Counted from the first letter of the stretch, positions 23,713-31,950 are shown. The stretch is DNA of 37,545 nucleotides from Candidatus Kuenenia stuttgartensis (GCA_945876185.1 CAMCMZ010000036.1:1-37545); one strand, 5' to 3'. Numbers and translations are program-made. The notes: generated by a model not told the origin, from the sequence alone.

Positions 23713-25190
23713 GCCTGCGCCTGAAGCTGGCCCTGGCGGTGGCGCTGGTCACCGCCTTGGGGATGTGGCTGCTGACCGACCAGTTGCTGCGCGGTCTGCG
23801 CCAACGCTATCAGGAGGCGACCGAGGAGGCGATGGTCGACACGGCCAACCTGCTCGCGGTGGCGGTCGAGCAGGATGGATCGGCCAACGGCCTTGCCGAT
23901 GGCGGCCGGCTCGCGGCGATCTTCGCCGACGCCCAGGCCCGCCACGTGACAGCACGGATCTATGGCCATCGCAAGGATCGCCTGGAACTCGGTGCCTACC
24001 TCACCGATGCCAAGGGGATCGTGCACTGGCATTCGGCGGATCCGACTCAGGTCGGACGCGATTATGGCCGCTGGAACGACGTGCTGCGCACCTTGCGCGG
24101 CGAGTATGGGGCGCGCGCCAGCCGGCTGGTCGCGGGCGATCCCGACAGCGCGGTGCTGCACGTCGCCGCGCCGGTGCGCCGGGCTGGGCGCATCGTCGGC
24201 GTGCTGTCCGTCTTCAAGGCGGCGGGCAGCACCATTCCGCTCGAAACCGCAGCGCGCACCGCTGCGATCAGCGCCGGCGTGGTTGTCGCCTGCGCCAGCG
24301 CGATCCTGGCGGCGCTGATCACCTGGTGGATCTCCTGGCCGGTCGGCCGGCTGCGCCGCTGGTCGCGTGAGGTGGCCGCCGGCAATCGGCCCTTGCCACC
24401 GCGCCTGGGTTCCGGCGAAATCGCCGAGGTCGGCGCTGACCTCGCCCGCCTCGCCGCCGAGGTCGACGGCCGCGCCTACATCCAAAGCTACATCCAGAAC
24501 TTGACCCACGAGATCAAAGGTCCGCTGGCCGCGATCCGGGCTGCCGGTGAATTGCTGGCGGAGGACGCGGGTCGATCACCGGCTGAAACCGCCGTCCGGA
24601 TGCCGGATGAGGATCGCCGCCGTTTCGCCGCCAATGTCCTGGCGGAAAGCTGCCGCATCCAGGGCCTGGTCGAGGCGCTGCTCACCCTCGCCGCGCTGGA
24701 ACGCCGCGACCGGCCGCTGGACGCCAGCGAATTCTCAGTGGATGCGCTGGTCGACGACCTGCGCTCCACCAACGCACCGCAAGTGGAACTGAACCGGATC
24801 CGGCTGGAAATCTCCAGCGCGCCGGGCTTGCTGCTGGTGGGCGACCACTTCCTGATCCGGCTCGCCTGCGACAACCTGCTGCGCAACGCACTCGGCTTCG
24901 CCCCGGCTGAATCGATCGTGACCTGCGTCTTCTCTGTCGCTGAAGGCCGAATCGCCTGCACGGTGCGAGATCATGGCCCGGGAATCCCTGTCTTTGCGCT
25001 CGACCGCCTGGGTGAACGGTTCTTCGCCTTGGCCCATCCCTTGACCGGGCGCAAAGGAAGCGGTCTGGGCCTCGCCATCGTGCGCGAAGTCGCCAACCAG
25101 CACGGGGGCCAGTTCCTCATCGGCAATCATCCCGATGGCGGGGCTGAAGCGCGAATTCTACTGCCAGGACGGCTCGCGATCTCCCGCTGA
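23709..25190 (+). CDS. creC: Sensor histidine kinase (CreC-like)
   Basis: This 493-aa inner-membrane kinase has TM1 (about 5-23), a periplasmic sensor (about 30-180, with YLTDAKGIVHWHS like a Cache or PAS fold), TM2 (184-210), HAMP (211-257), and a HisKA helix with phosphoacceptor His267 in NLTHEIKGPLAAI, close to the CreC H-box. The HATPase domain shows DNLLRNAL (N box), DHGPGIP (G1), FFAL and KGSGLGLAI (G2). Start ATG 23709 is preceded by GGGAG at 5 bases. It lies downstream of the creB-like regulator through two minicistrons. In enterobacteria CreBC responds to carbon source and envelope stress; whether that holds here is unknown. Confidence 0.92.
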   Translation: MSLRLKLALAVALVTALGMWLLTDQLLRGLRQRYQEATEEAMVDTANLLAVAVEQDGSANGLADGGRLAAIFADAQARHVTARIYGHRKDRLELGAYLTDAKGIVHWHSADPTQVGRDYGRWNDVLRTLRGEYGARASRLVAGDPDSAVLHVAAPVRRAGRIVGVLSVFKAAGSTIPLETAARTAAISAGVVVACASAILAALITWWISWPVGRLRRWSREVAAGNRPLPPRLGSGEIAEVGADLARLAAEVDGRAYIQSYIQNLTHEIKGPLAAIRAAGELLAEDAGRSPAETAVRMPDEDRRRFAANVLAESCRIQGLVEALLTLAALERRDRPLDASEFSVDALVDDLRSTNAPQVELNRIRLEISSAPGLLLVGDHFLIRLACDNLLRNALGFAPAESIVTCVFSVAEGRIACTVRDHGPGIPVFALDRLGERFFALAHPLTGRKGSGLGLAIVREVANQHGGQFLIGNHPDGGAEARILLPGRLAISR

Positions 25191-25284
25191 GCTGGATCGA
25201 CGTCGACGGACTTCACCTCCGCTTCACCGAGGCCCCACACGCGGCCCATCGGGACTGCCAGGATGGCCGGTGGAGGACCTGGCC

Positions 25285-26733
25285 ATGCGCACCTTTCCCT
25301 TCATTCCCTGGTGGCGACGCAGTCCCACCTTCGTCCTGGCCACCCTGGGCTCGATCACCGGGGTGGATCTGCTGCTCTGGGGTTGCTATCCCGGCTGGTC
25401 GGCGGGAGCGGTCTGCCTGGGTGCCGGAGCCATGGTTGCCTGGCGCTGGCCGCACGTCCTGCGGCAACCACAGAGCATCCTCGCGGCGCTGGTGCTGGGC
25501 ACGGCGGCGCTCAGTTGCGTGCACGACGTCGGCGTGCTGCCGATCCTGCTCGCGCTGGCGGCCCTCTTGGTGCTGGTGCGCGTCGGCCGCACCGGCGCCT
25601 GCGACACCGCCCAGGTCGCGGTCGATGCGCTGACGCTCACCTCGATCGCCCTGACCCGGCCGTTCCAGGACCAGGGCCTGGCAAACCGCTGGCTGCGCCG
25701 GCATGCCCCCCTGCCGACACCCGGCTGGTCGCTGTGGCTCCCGGCATTCGGAATCGGAGGCGTGTTCCTGGCCATCTTCGCCCTTGCCAATCCGGTGCTG
25801 GCGCAATGGCTGGGGATCGCCTGGGATCGCATCTGGAACGTCCTGGCCACGTTGCCGGATCCACTGCGCATCGGTTTCTGGCTTGTGATCGCTGGCCTGG
25901 GCTGGTTCCTGCTCCGGGCCAGGCTGCTGCCGTACCGGGCCCGATTCACCTCGGTCGCTCTTCCCGATGCACGGCAACCAACCGGGGTGCCGATGACGGT
26001 GCGGGTGCTGCTGGTGGCCAATGCGTTGTTCCTGCTCCAGACCGGCATGGATGCGGTCTACCTGTGGGGCGGTGCGGGTCTGCCGGCCGGCATGACCTGG
26101 GCCGAGTACGCGCATCGGGGTGCCTATCCGCTGCTCGCCGCAGCCCTGGTCGCGGCAGTGGTGGTGCTGGTCGCCTTCCGGCCCGGCGGCGCGGCAGAGC
26201 GTCAACGGCTGGCGCGGATCCTGGTCTGGGTCTGGCTCGCCCAGACCGTGGTGTTGATGGCCTCATCGTGGTGGCGGCTGCACCTGTACGTCGACGCCTA
26301 TGGTTTCACGCGGTGGCGCTGTGCTGCCGGGCTGTGGATGCTCCTGGTCGCCGGAGGCCTGGGTCTGATCGCGCTGCGCATCGCCCTCAGGCGCAGCAAC
26401 GGCTGGCTGCTGGACGCCAACGCCGGATTGACTTGCCTGGTTCTGCTGGGTTGCGCCTGGATCGACTGGGATGGCCTGGTCGCGTGGGGCAACCTGGAGC
26501 GACACCGTGCTGGTCGCGGAGCGGCGATCGATCTCGACTACCTCGCATCGCTTGGGCCGGGCGCCCTGCCGGCCTTGAAAACCCTGGCCTATGGCACGGA
26601 TTCGCGCGATGAACCGCTTCGCCTGGGGGCACGCAACGCCGTGGATCGCTTGCAGGGTCGATTCGCAGTGGCCCTGCTGGACTGCCGCGCCTGGACCCTG
26701 GTCCGGGCCCGTGCGGTCGGATTCAGGCCCTGA
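25285..26733 (+). CDS. Polytopic membrane protein, DUF4173-like
   Basis: This 482-aa protein has about ten to eleven hydrophobic helices (for example ILAALVLGTAALSC, FGIGGVFLAIFALANPVLA, IGFWLVIAGLGWFLL, ARILVWVWLAQTVVLMAS) and a soluble C-terminal part of about 90 residues. The YVDAYGFTRWR segment is characteristic of the DUF4173/DUF4153 membrane family, whose function is unknown. ATG 25285 has GGAGG 8 bases upstream; the frame is open from 25135, but that upstream sequence is not membrane-like. It follows creC-like on the same strand by 94 bp and is a plausible target of the two-component system, as CreD is in enterobacteria. This is a different protein family from CreD. Confidence 0.82.
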   Translation: MRTFPFIPWWRRSPTFVLATLGSITGVDLLLWGCYPGWSAGAVCLGAGAMVAWRWPHVLRQPQSILAALVLGTAALSCVHDVGVLPILLALAALLVLVRVGRTGACDTAQVAVDALTLTSIALTRPFQDQGLANRWLRRHAPLPTPGWSLWLPAFGIGGVFLAIFALANPVLAQWLGIAWDRIWNVLATLPDPLRIGFWLVIAGLGWFLLRARLLPYRARFTSVALPDARQPTGVPMTVRVLLVANALFLLQTGMDAVYLWGGAGLPAGMTWAEYAHRGAYPLLAAALVAAVVVLVAFRPGGAAERQRLARILVWVWLAQTVVLMASSWWRLHLYVDAYGFTRWRCAAGLWMLLVAGGLGLIALRIALRRSNGWLLDANAGLTCLVLLGCAWIDWDGLVAWGNLERHRAGRGAAIDLDYLASLGPGALPALKTLAYGTDSRDEPLRLGARNAVDRLQGRFAVALLDCRAWTLVRARAVGFRP

Positions 26734-26734
26734 T

Positions 26735-28213
26735 ATGCCTGCTCTCTCGCAACCCTTCCGCGTAGCGCCAGCGTTGTCCGCTGGCGCGCCGCGCCATCCC
26801 CGCGCTGAACGCTCGGTCCTGCTCATCAATCCGTTCTACCGCAAGGATGCCCGCGCCAGCCTGGGCAAGCATGTGCTGACCCCGACTCTGGCCTTGAGCA
26901 GCCTCGCCGGCGTCACTCCGCCAGACTGGTCGGTGCGAATCTGGGATGAGAACCTGCTTCAGGGTCCGCCACCCGCCGATCCGCCGCCGCGCGTGGCCGG
27001 GATCACGGTGCATCTGACATTCGCCAAGCGGGCCTATGAACTGGCGCGCTGGCTCAGATCGCGCGGCACGATCGTGATCTTCGGCGGACCGCATGTTTCC
27101 GCCTGCACGGACGAGGCCGCGGCGCACGCCGATGCGGTGGTGCTCGGAAACGGGGTCGCCATCTGGCCGACCGTCCTCGCCGATATTGCAGCGGGACGCC
27201 TGCGACGGCGTTATGACGGCGCCTGGGATGAATTGGCGGCCGCCCCGCCGCGACGCGACCTGCTGCCGCAGGCGAGCTATCTCACGACCGCCAGCCTCAA
27301 CGCCACCAACGGCTGCCGCAACCGCTGCGATTTCTGCTACCTGTCGACCGCCGGGGTGCGCATGCCCTGGCGGGTGCGCGATCCACGCGACGTCGCGGCG
27401 GAGTTCGCCGCGACCGGCGAGCCGTATGGTGTCTTCACCGACAACAACCTGGGTTCTGACCCCGACCACCTCATCGACCTCTGCGCCGCGCTCCGTCCGC
27501 TGCAACGCATCTGGAGCGCTGCGGTCACCTTGGATGTCACCGATCGCGAGGACGCGGTCGCGGCGATGGCGGCAGCCGGCTGCACCGGGGTCTTCATCGG
27601 CTTCGAGAGCCTGGGCGACGGCAACCTGCGCCGGGCCGGGAAACGCACGCCGCCAGCCGAGGAATACGCGCGTCGGGTGCGGATGTTCCACCGCCATGGC
27701 ATCCAGGTGAACGCCAGCTTCGTCTTCGGTTTCGACGGGGACGATACTTCCATCTTCGCGCGCACCGTGGCTTGGTGCGAGGCGGTTCGCCTGGAATGCG
27801 CCACGTTCCACATCCTCACCCCGTATCCGGGCACGCCGCTGTTCCGGCGCATGGATGCAGCCGGGCGGATCCTCACGCGGGACTGGCAGCGCTACGACAC
27901 CGCCCACTGCGTCTTCCGCCCGGCCCGCATGACACCGCAGGAACTTGAAGCGGGTTACGCGTGGTGCTACCGGCGGATGTTCTCGTTCGCGTCGATCCTG
28001 CGCCGCCGACCCGAGGATCCACGTGCGGTGCTGCCGTATCTCGCGATGGCGCTGCTCTACAAGCGCAGCAATCCGCTGTGGTCGTTGCTCATCCGCCATC
28101 GTCTGGTGCATGCCGTCTGGCATCCCCTGGTCGAGCTGACCCGGCGCCGGGTGTGGGCCAAGCGGAGCCGCAGACCCGAGCTGAACCTTCTGGCGGTTCC
28201 CGCCGGAGTCTGA
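26735..28213 (+). CDS. Cobalamin-binding domain radical SAM protein
   Basis: This 492-aa enzyme has an N-terminal B12-binding Rossmann domain (about 27-165, SVLLINPFYRK, IVIFGGPHVSA, VVLGNG) without DxHxxG, so it would be base-off/His-off. A radical SAM domain follows, with the iron-sulfur cysteines C194-x3-C198-x2-C201 in GCRNRCDFCYLS. Later come FIGFESLGDG and NASFVFGFDGDD, the usual barrel strands, then a helical C-terminus (about 390-492, SFASILRR, AMALLYKRSNPLW). The family includes methyltransferases and cyclases of lipids and tetrapyrroles; the substrate here cannot be read from sequence. The start is 1 base after the membrane-protein stop, so it shares that operon. A 23-bp palindrome (26765-26787) sits in its 5' coding region. 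Confidence 0.88.
   Translation: MPALSQPFRVAPALSAGAPRHPRAERSVLLINPFYRKDARASLGKHVLTPTLALSSLAGVTPPDWSVRIWDENLLQGPPPADPPPRVAGITVHLTFAKRAYELARWLRSRGTIVIFGGPHVSACTDEAAAHADAVVLGNGVAIWPTVLADIAAGRLRRRYDGAWDELAAAPPRRDLLPQASYLTTASLNATNGCRNRCDFCYLSTAGVRMPWRVRDPRDVAAEFAATGEPYGVFTDNNLGSDPDHLIDLCAALRPLQRIWSAAVTLDVTDREDAVAAMAAAGCTGVFIGFESLGDGNLRRAGKRTPPAEEYARRVRMFHRHGIQVNASFVFGFDGDDTSIFARTVAWCEAVRLECATFHILTPYPGTPLFRRMDAAGRILTRDWQRYDTAHCVFRPARMTPQELEAGYAWCYRRMFSFASILRRRPEDPRAVLPYLAMALLYKRSNPLWSLLIRHRLVHAVWHPLVELTRRRVWAKRSRRPELNLLAVPAGV
26765..26787. repeat. Palindromic hairpin inside the radical SAM gene start
   Basis: GCGCCAGCG (26765-26773) pairs perfectly with CGCTGGCGC (26779-26787) around TTGTC. It lies about 30 bases into the coding region, in the poorly conserved N-terminal tail (PALSAGAPRH), before the B12 domain. 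Confidence 0.6.
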
Positions 28214-28246
28214 TCCCCGGACCGCGATCGGCCGCACAGGGAATGC

Positions 28247-29017
28247 TCAGAGTCCGCCGAAGCGGCGTTCCCGCCGCTGATACTCGCGCAGGCAGGTGAC
28301 GAAGTCGGCCTCGCCGAAGTCGGGCCAGAGCGCAGGACTCGCCACGTATTCAGCGTAGACCGACTGCCAGGGCATGAAATTCGACAGACGCAGTTCCCCA
28401 GCGGTGCGGATGACCAGGTCAAGATCACCACCGGCGGGTGCATACAGGTGATCCTGCACCGTGCTGGCGTCGATCGCGGTGGGGTCGAGCTCGCCAGCTT
28501 TGGCGCGGGAGGCGATGCGGCGGCAGGCGTCGACCAGTTCGTCGCGACCGCCATAGCTGATCGCCAGGCTGAGCACCATGCGGGTGTGGTCGGCGGTGGC
28601 GCTGCGCACGCGGTTGAGTTCCTTGAGCACCGGCGTGGGCAGGCGGTCGAGCTGGCCGATGGCCTCCAGCCGGATGTGGTTGGCGTGCAGGGTCGCTTCT
28701 TCATTGCGCAGGAAATCACGCAGAAGATGCATCAGCACGTCGATTTCGCGCTGCGGCCGGGACCAGTTCTCGGACGAGAACGCATACAGGGTGAGGCGCA
28801 CGATCCCCAACTGGGCGGCGATGGTGGTGACGGTGCGGACGGCTTCAGCACCCAGACGATGACCGCGGACCCTTTCCCAGCCGCGTCCCGTCGCCCAGCG
28901 GCCGTTGCCGTCCATGATGATGCCGACGTGGCGCGGCAGCCGGGCTGGATCCAGTCCGGCGGTACGCAGGGCCGACTCGGTGGCGGCAGGGGACAAGGAG
29001 GCGGCGTGGCTGTTCAT
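28247..29017 (-). CDS. uppS: Isoprenyl transferase (undecaprenyl diphosphate synthase)
   Basis: This 256-aa cis-prenyltransferase builds the C55 lipid carrier used for peptidoglycan from farnesyl diphosphate and isopentenyl diphosphate. Motifs are HVGIIMDGNGRWA with catalytic Asp36, FSSENWSRP, and DLVIRTAGELRLSNFMPW (the family usually has RTGGE; here RTAGE). Length is usual. The start ATG overlaps the purA stop by 4 bases (ATGA, 29014-29017), so translation is probably coupled to purA. The stop is 33 bp from the convergent stop of the radical SAM gene. Confidence 0.95.
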   Translation of the reverse strand: MNSHAASLSPAATESALRTAGLDPARLPRHVGIIMDGNGRWATGRGWERVRGHRLGAEAVRTVTTIAAQLGIVRLTLYAFSSENWSRPQREIDVLMHLLRDFLRNEEATLHANHIRLEAIGQLDRLPTPVLKELNRVRSATADHTRMVLSLAISYGGRDELVDACRRIASRAKAGELDPTAIDASTVQDHLYAPAGGDLDLVIRTAGELRLSNFMPWQSVYAEYVASPALWPDFGEADFVTCLREYQRRERRFGGL

Positions 29018-30471
29018 ATGACGATGATCTCGTCACGGCCGGGGCCGACCCCGATCCAGCCCACGGGCACTTCCAACCGATTCTGAATGGTTTCGATGTA
29101 GCGCCGGGCTGCGGCGGGCAGATCGGCGATGGTGCGGCAGGCGGCGAGCGATTCGCTCCAACCCGGCAGGACTTCCCACACCGGTTTGGCGCGGGCGAGG
29201 TCGTCCAGGCGCGAGGGCACGGTGCCCAGCCGTTCGCCGTCGACCTCGTAATCGACGCAGATCGGGACTTCCCGCTCGCCGGTCAGGATGTCGAGCTTCG
29301 TCAGGGCGATGCGATCGACGCCGTTCAGGCGGCAGGCGAAACCGACCGCGACCAGGTCGAGCCAGCCGCAGCGGCGCGGCCGGCCGGTGGTAGCGCCGAA
29401 TTCGCGCCCGCGCTGGCGCAGAGCCTCGCCGGTGGCGTCGAGCAGTTCGACCGGGAAGGGGCCGCTGCCGACGCGGGTCGAATAGGCCTTCACCACCCCG
29501 ATGACCTCGTCGAAATGCTTGTGCGACAGGCCGGAACCGGTGATCACCCCGCCGATGCCAGTGTTCGACGAGGTCACGAACGGGTAGGTGCCGAAATCCA
29601 CGTCCAGCAGCACGCCCTGGGCGCCCTCGAAGAGGAACCGGCTGCCGTCGCGCGCGGCCTGGTGCAGGAAGGCGGCGGTGTCGCTGACCAGCGGAGCAAT
29701 GCGGCGGCAGGCCTGCAAGAGCGGCCCCATCGCCGATTCGACCTCGATCGCGGTGCCAGCGTGCAGCGCGGTGATCTGGCGGTTGGCCGCTGCGAACAGG
29801 TCGCGCGCCTTGCGTTCGAAGGTCGCCAGATTGCGCAGGTCGCCGGCACGCAAACCGGTGCGCGCGACCTTGTCGATGTAGCACGGGCCGATGCCGCGCA
29901 ACGTGGTGCCAACCTTGCTCGCGCCCTTGGCGGCTTCGATCGCAGCATCCAGCGCCTTGTGCGCCGGCAGCACCAGGTGCGCCCGATCACTGATGCGCAG
30001 GCGCGGCGCGGCCTCGCAGCCACCGGCAGCGAGTTCGTCGAGTTCCTGACAGAGCGCAATCGGATCGAGCACCACGCCGTTGCCGATCACGCAGGCCGCA
30101 CCCTGGTGCAGCACGCCCGAGGGCAGCAGGTGCAGGACGGTCTTGCGGCCGCCGACAACGACCGTGTGCCCGGCGTTGGCGCCGCCCTGGCAGCGAACGA
30201 CGACTTCGGATTCCTTGGCGAGCAGGTCGATGACCTTGCCCTTGCCTTCATCGCCCCATTGCAGACCGAGCACGACGCGCGAGCGCGCGGTCGGCCGCTG
30301 TGCTGGTGCGGCTCGCACCACCGGTTTCGTTGCCGATTTCGCCGTCCTGGGGCTGTTCTTGGCCGGCGCAGGCTTCTTGCTGGATTTCACCGAATGCTTC
30401 CCCGCTTTCGACTGAGACTTGCCAACTTTCGCAAGGGCGGTGGAGGGACGGGGCTGCTTCGTGGCCGGCAT
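29014..30471 (-). CDS. purA: Adenylosuccinate synthetase with basic N-terminal tail
   Basis: This 485-aa enzyme joins IMP and aspartate using GTP in AMP synthesis. Motifs are GLQWGDEGKGKV with catalytic Asp74, GGANAGHTV with His102, the IMP-site TTLRGIGPCY-like stretch, SNTGIGGV-type loop (partial), and TTGRPRRCGWLD. The catalytic part starts near residue 66 and fits the family length of about 420 aa. Residues 1-65 are an extra tail with 11 Lys, 6 Arg and no acidic residue, rich in Ala, Pro and Ser, like histone H1 tails. If the tail were not translated, GTG 30321 could start the core, but it has a weak ribosome site. The terminator-like hairpin 30 bp upstream may attenuate it. Confidence 0.94.
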   Translation of the reverse strand: MPATKQPRPSTALAKVGKSQSKAGKHSVKSSKKPAPAKNSPRTAKSATKPVVRAAPAQRPTARSRVVLGLQWGDEGKGKVIDLLAKESEVVVRCQGGANAGHTVVVGGRKTVLHLLPSGVLHQGAACVIGNGVVLDPIALCQELDELAAGGCEAAPRLRISDRAHLVLPAHKALDAAIEAAKGASKVGTTLRGIGPCYIDKVARTGLRAGDLRNLATFERKARDLFAAANRQITALHAGTAIEVESAMGPLLQACRRIAPLVSDTAAFLHQAARDGSRFLFEGAQGVLLDVDFGTYPFVTSSNTGIGGVITGSGLSHKHFDEVIGVVKAYSTRVGSGPFPVELLDATGEALRQRGREFGATTGRPRRCGWLDLVAVGFACRLNGVDRIALTKLDILTGEREVPICVDYEVDGERLGTVPSRLDDLARAKPVWEVLPGWSESLAACRTIADLPAAARRYIETIQNRLEVPVGWIGVGPGRDEIIVI

Positions 30472-30493
30472 GTGGTTCCGCAGTGAAGGTACA

Positions 30494-30521
30494 CGAAAAA
30501 CCCGGAGCGTGCGCGTCCGGG
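30494..30521 (-). terminator. Intrinsic terminator or attenuator just upstream of purA
   Basis: On the minus strand CCCGGA...TCCGGG (30501-30521) is followed by TTTTT (30496-30500). It lies 23 bases upstream of the purA start. It could end transcripts arriving from the btu genes or attenuate a purA leader. Confidence 0.65.
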
Positions 30522-30578
30522 CCTGGAGGAGGCTAGCGGGGTTCCGCCAGCGGCAAGCCGCCGGTTGCCGGCGAACTG

Positions 30579-30680
30579 AAAAATCGCCATTGCACCCCAG
30601 CTGCGGCGTTGGTCGTCGGTCATTTGGCGCTGCCAAACTCCCTCCTCCCGCCTTGCATCTGGGGCGCACTTGCGATTTTT
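30579..30680 (+). mobile_element. 102-bp inverted-repeat element, copy 1 (MITE/REP-like)
   Basis: The ends AAAAATCGCCATTGCACCCCA and TGGGGCGCACTTGCGATTTTT are imperfect terminal inverted repeats. About 93% of bases match copy 2 at 31841-31942 read on the other strand (7 differences). An internal hairpin TTTGGC-GCT-GCCAAA lies at 30623-30637. It starts 20 bp downstream of the BtuF-like stop. It carries no gene. It may be a small non-autonomous element or a transcription-end structure, since both ends finish in T runs on their own strand. Confidence 0.75.
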
Positions 30681-30700
30681 CCTTGTGATATATGCGTAAA

Positions 30701-31672
30701 TTATGGCGTCGTGCGGCCATAGACGCGGGAGAACAGTTCTTCTGCGGCCTCCAGCATTGGCGGGCCGGGCACGTCGGCGAGGTCGGACGGGATCTCGATG
30801 ATGCCGTTGGGATCGCGCACCGCGCGCAACCCGGCCAGGCCGGGCATGCGCCGCAACACGGCGGCCTTGTCGGAAGCGACGACCAGCACATCCGGATCGA
30901 GGGCGATCAGGTGCTCCGGGGCGTAATCGGGCCAGTCGCGGTAGCGCTCTGCCGCCGCATCGATGAGCCCGGCACTGGTCAGCACGTCGTGGTAGCTGGT
31001 GCCCTTGGTGCCGCCGTAGAGCTTGTCCATGATCGGCATCAGCCAGACCGCACGTTTGCGCTTGGTCCCGGCCGGAAGAGCGCTGGCGACCGAATCCATG
31101 CGCCGGGCGAAGGATGCCGCCCAGCGCCGGCCGAGATCTTCCTGGCCGATCAGCGCGGCGAATTCGATCGCGGTGCGTTCCAAGGTGGCGCGGCCACGCA
31201 TCGGGCCAAGATCCCAGACCATGATGCCGGCCTCGCGCAGGCGGGCCGCCTGCGCCTCTTCGCCGGCGAACACGGTGGCGACGACCAGATCCGGTTTGAG
31301 CGCGATCAGGCGTTCGATGTCCTTCAGGCCATCCAGGCGCGGCAGGCCCTCCAGGCGCCAGTTGGCGCGACCGAAGGAAAACGCGCTGGCGGCAAGATGC
31401 CGGCCGTGCGGCAACAATTCGACCAGCAGGAGATCGCTGGCCAGCGACAGGCTGGCGATGCGGCGGTAGTCACGCGCCGGCACCAGCACCCCGCGCGCGT
31501 CAGGCAGGGCACGACTGCCATCGGCCAACGTCGCCCAACGCAACGTGGTGACCGCGGTCGGGGCCGCGACGGTGACCATCGGCGGCGGTCGACGCAGCCA
31601 GGCGACCCCGGCCACGGATCCGGCCAGGGCAAGGATGATCGCCGCCGCGTTGAGCAGATCCGAACGATTCAT
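30701..31672 (-). CDS. btuF: Cobalamin-type periplasmic binding protein (BtuF-like), membrane-anchored
   Basis: This 323-aa protein has a single N-terminal hydrophobic anchor (about 5-26) and a two-lobed class III periplasmic-binding fold. Segments include LPRLDGLKDIERLIALKPDLVVAT (quoted as IERLIALKPDLVV), ALIGQEDLGRRWAASF, LYGGTKGTSYHDVLTSAGL and DPDVLVVAS, typical of iron-siderophore and cobalamin binding proteins. It lacks a lipobox. Given riboswitch-controlled btuB-btuC-btuD just upstream on the same strand, cobalamin or a corrinoid is the likely ligand. The 274-bp gap from btuD contains a 102-bp element copy, and another copy follows the stop. ATG 31672 is chosen; the frame is open to 31699. 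Confidence 0.82.
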   Translation of the reverse strand: MNRSDLLNAAAIILALAGSVAGVAWLRRPPPMVTVAAPTAVTTLRWATLADGSRALPDARGVLVPARDYRRIASLSLASDLLLVELLPHGRHLAASAFSFGRANWRLEGLPRLDGLKDIERLIALKPDLVVATVFAGEEAQAARLREAGIMVWDLGPMRGRATLERTAIEFAALIGQEDLGRRWAASFARRMDSVASALPAGTKRKRAVWLMPIMDKLYGGTKGTSYHDVLTSAGLIDAAAERYRDWPDYAPEHLIALDPDVLVVASDKAAVLRRMPGLAGLRAVRDPNGIIEIPSDLADVPGPPMLEAAEELFSRVYGRTTP

Positions 31673-31950
31673 TCTAAAACCCGCAAACGAGTCGCGCATT
31701 TTTCAGCAAGCTGGCACTGGTAAAGGGTTAGTGAATTTCCCGCCGGCACCAATCGGGTGAGACGATCGGATCGGCCTTCTCCGCTTTGAACGTTAGCTAC
31801 ACCCATCATCATTGAAACCGCCACACCAAAATTTTCATGCAAAAATCGCAAGTGCGCCCCAGATGCAAGGCGGGAGGAAGGAGTTGGGCAGCGCCCAATG
31901 ACTGACGACCAACGCAGCAGGTGGGGTGCAATTGCGATTTTTAGGTTCAT
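31669..31950 (-). CDS. Possible small ORF bridging btuD and btuF
   Basis: A 93-codon frame starts with ATG overlapping the btuD stop (ATGA, 31947-31950) and ends with TGA overlapping the btuF start (ATGA, 31669-31672). It reads through the 102-bp element, whose length is a multiple of three. The codon third positions are not GC-rich as in its neighbours, and no domain is recognised, so it may be chance or a remnant rather than a gene. Confidence 0.25.
   Translation of the reverse strand: MNLKIAIAPHLLRWSSVIGRCPTPSSRLASGAHLRFLHENFGVAVSMMMGVANVQSGEGRSDRLTRLVPAGNSLTLYQCQLAEKCATRLRVLE
31841..31942 (-). mobile_element. 102-bp inverted-repeat element, copy 2
   Basis: This is the same length as copy 1 and in the opposite orientation. 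The internal hairpin is TTGGGC-AGC-GCCCAA on the plus strand (31884-31898). Relative to copy 1 one stem pair changed from T-A to G-C, a compensatory change. It lies 4 bp downstream of the btuD stop. Confidence 0.75.

Noticed and set aside
30419..30688. 89-codon plus-strand frame through element copy 1
   Set aside because: It is antisense to the purA 5' region, lacks a ribosome site, and reads a different frame of the element than the bridging frame at copy 2.
31673..31840. AT-richer gap upstream of btuF considered as a second cobalamin riboswitch
   Set aside because: No B12 box or GCCACTG block is present; only the element at 35950-36119 has them.
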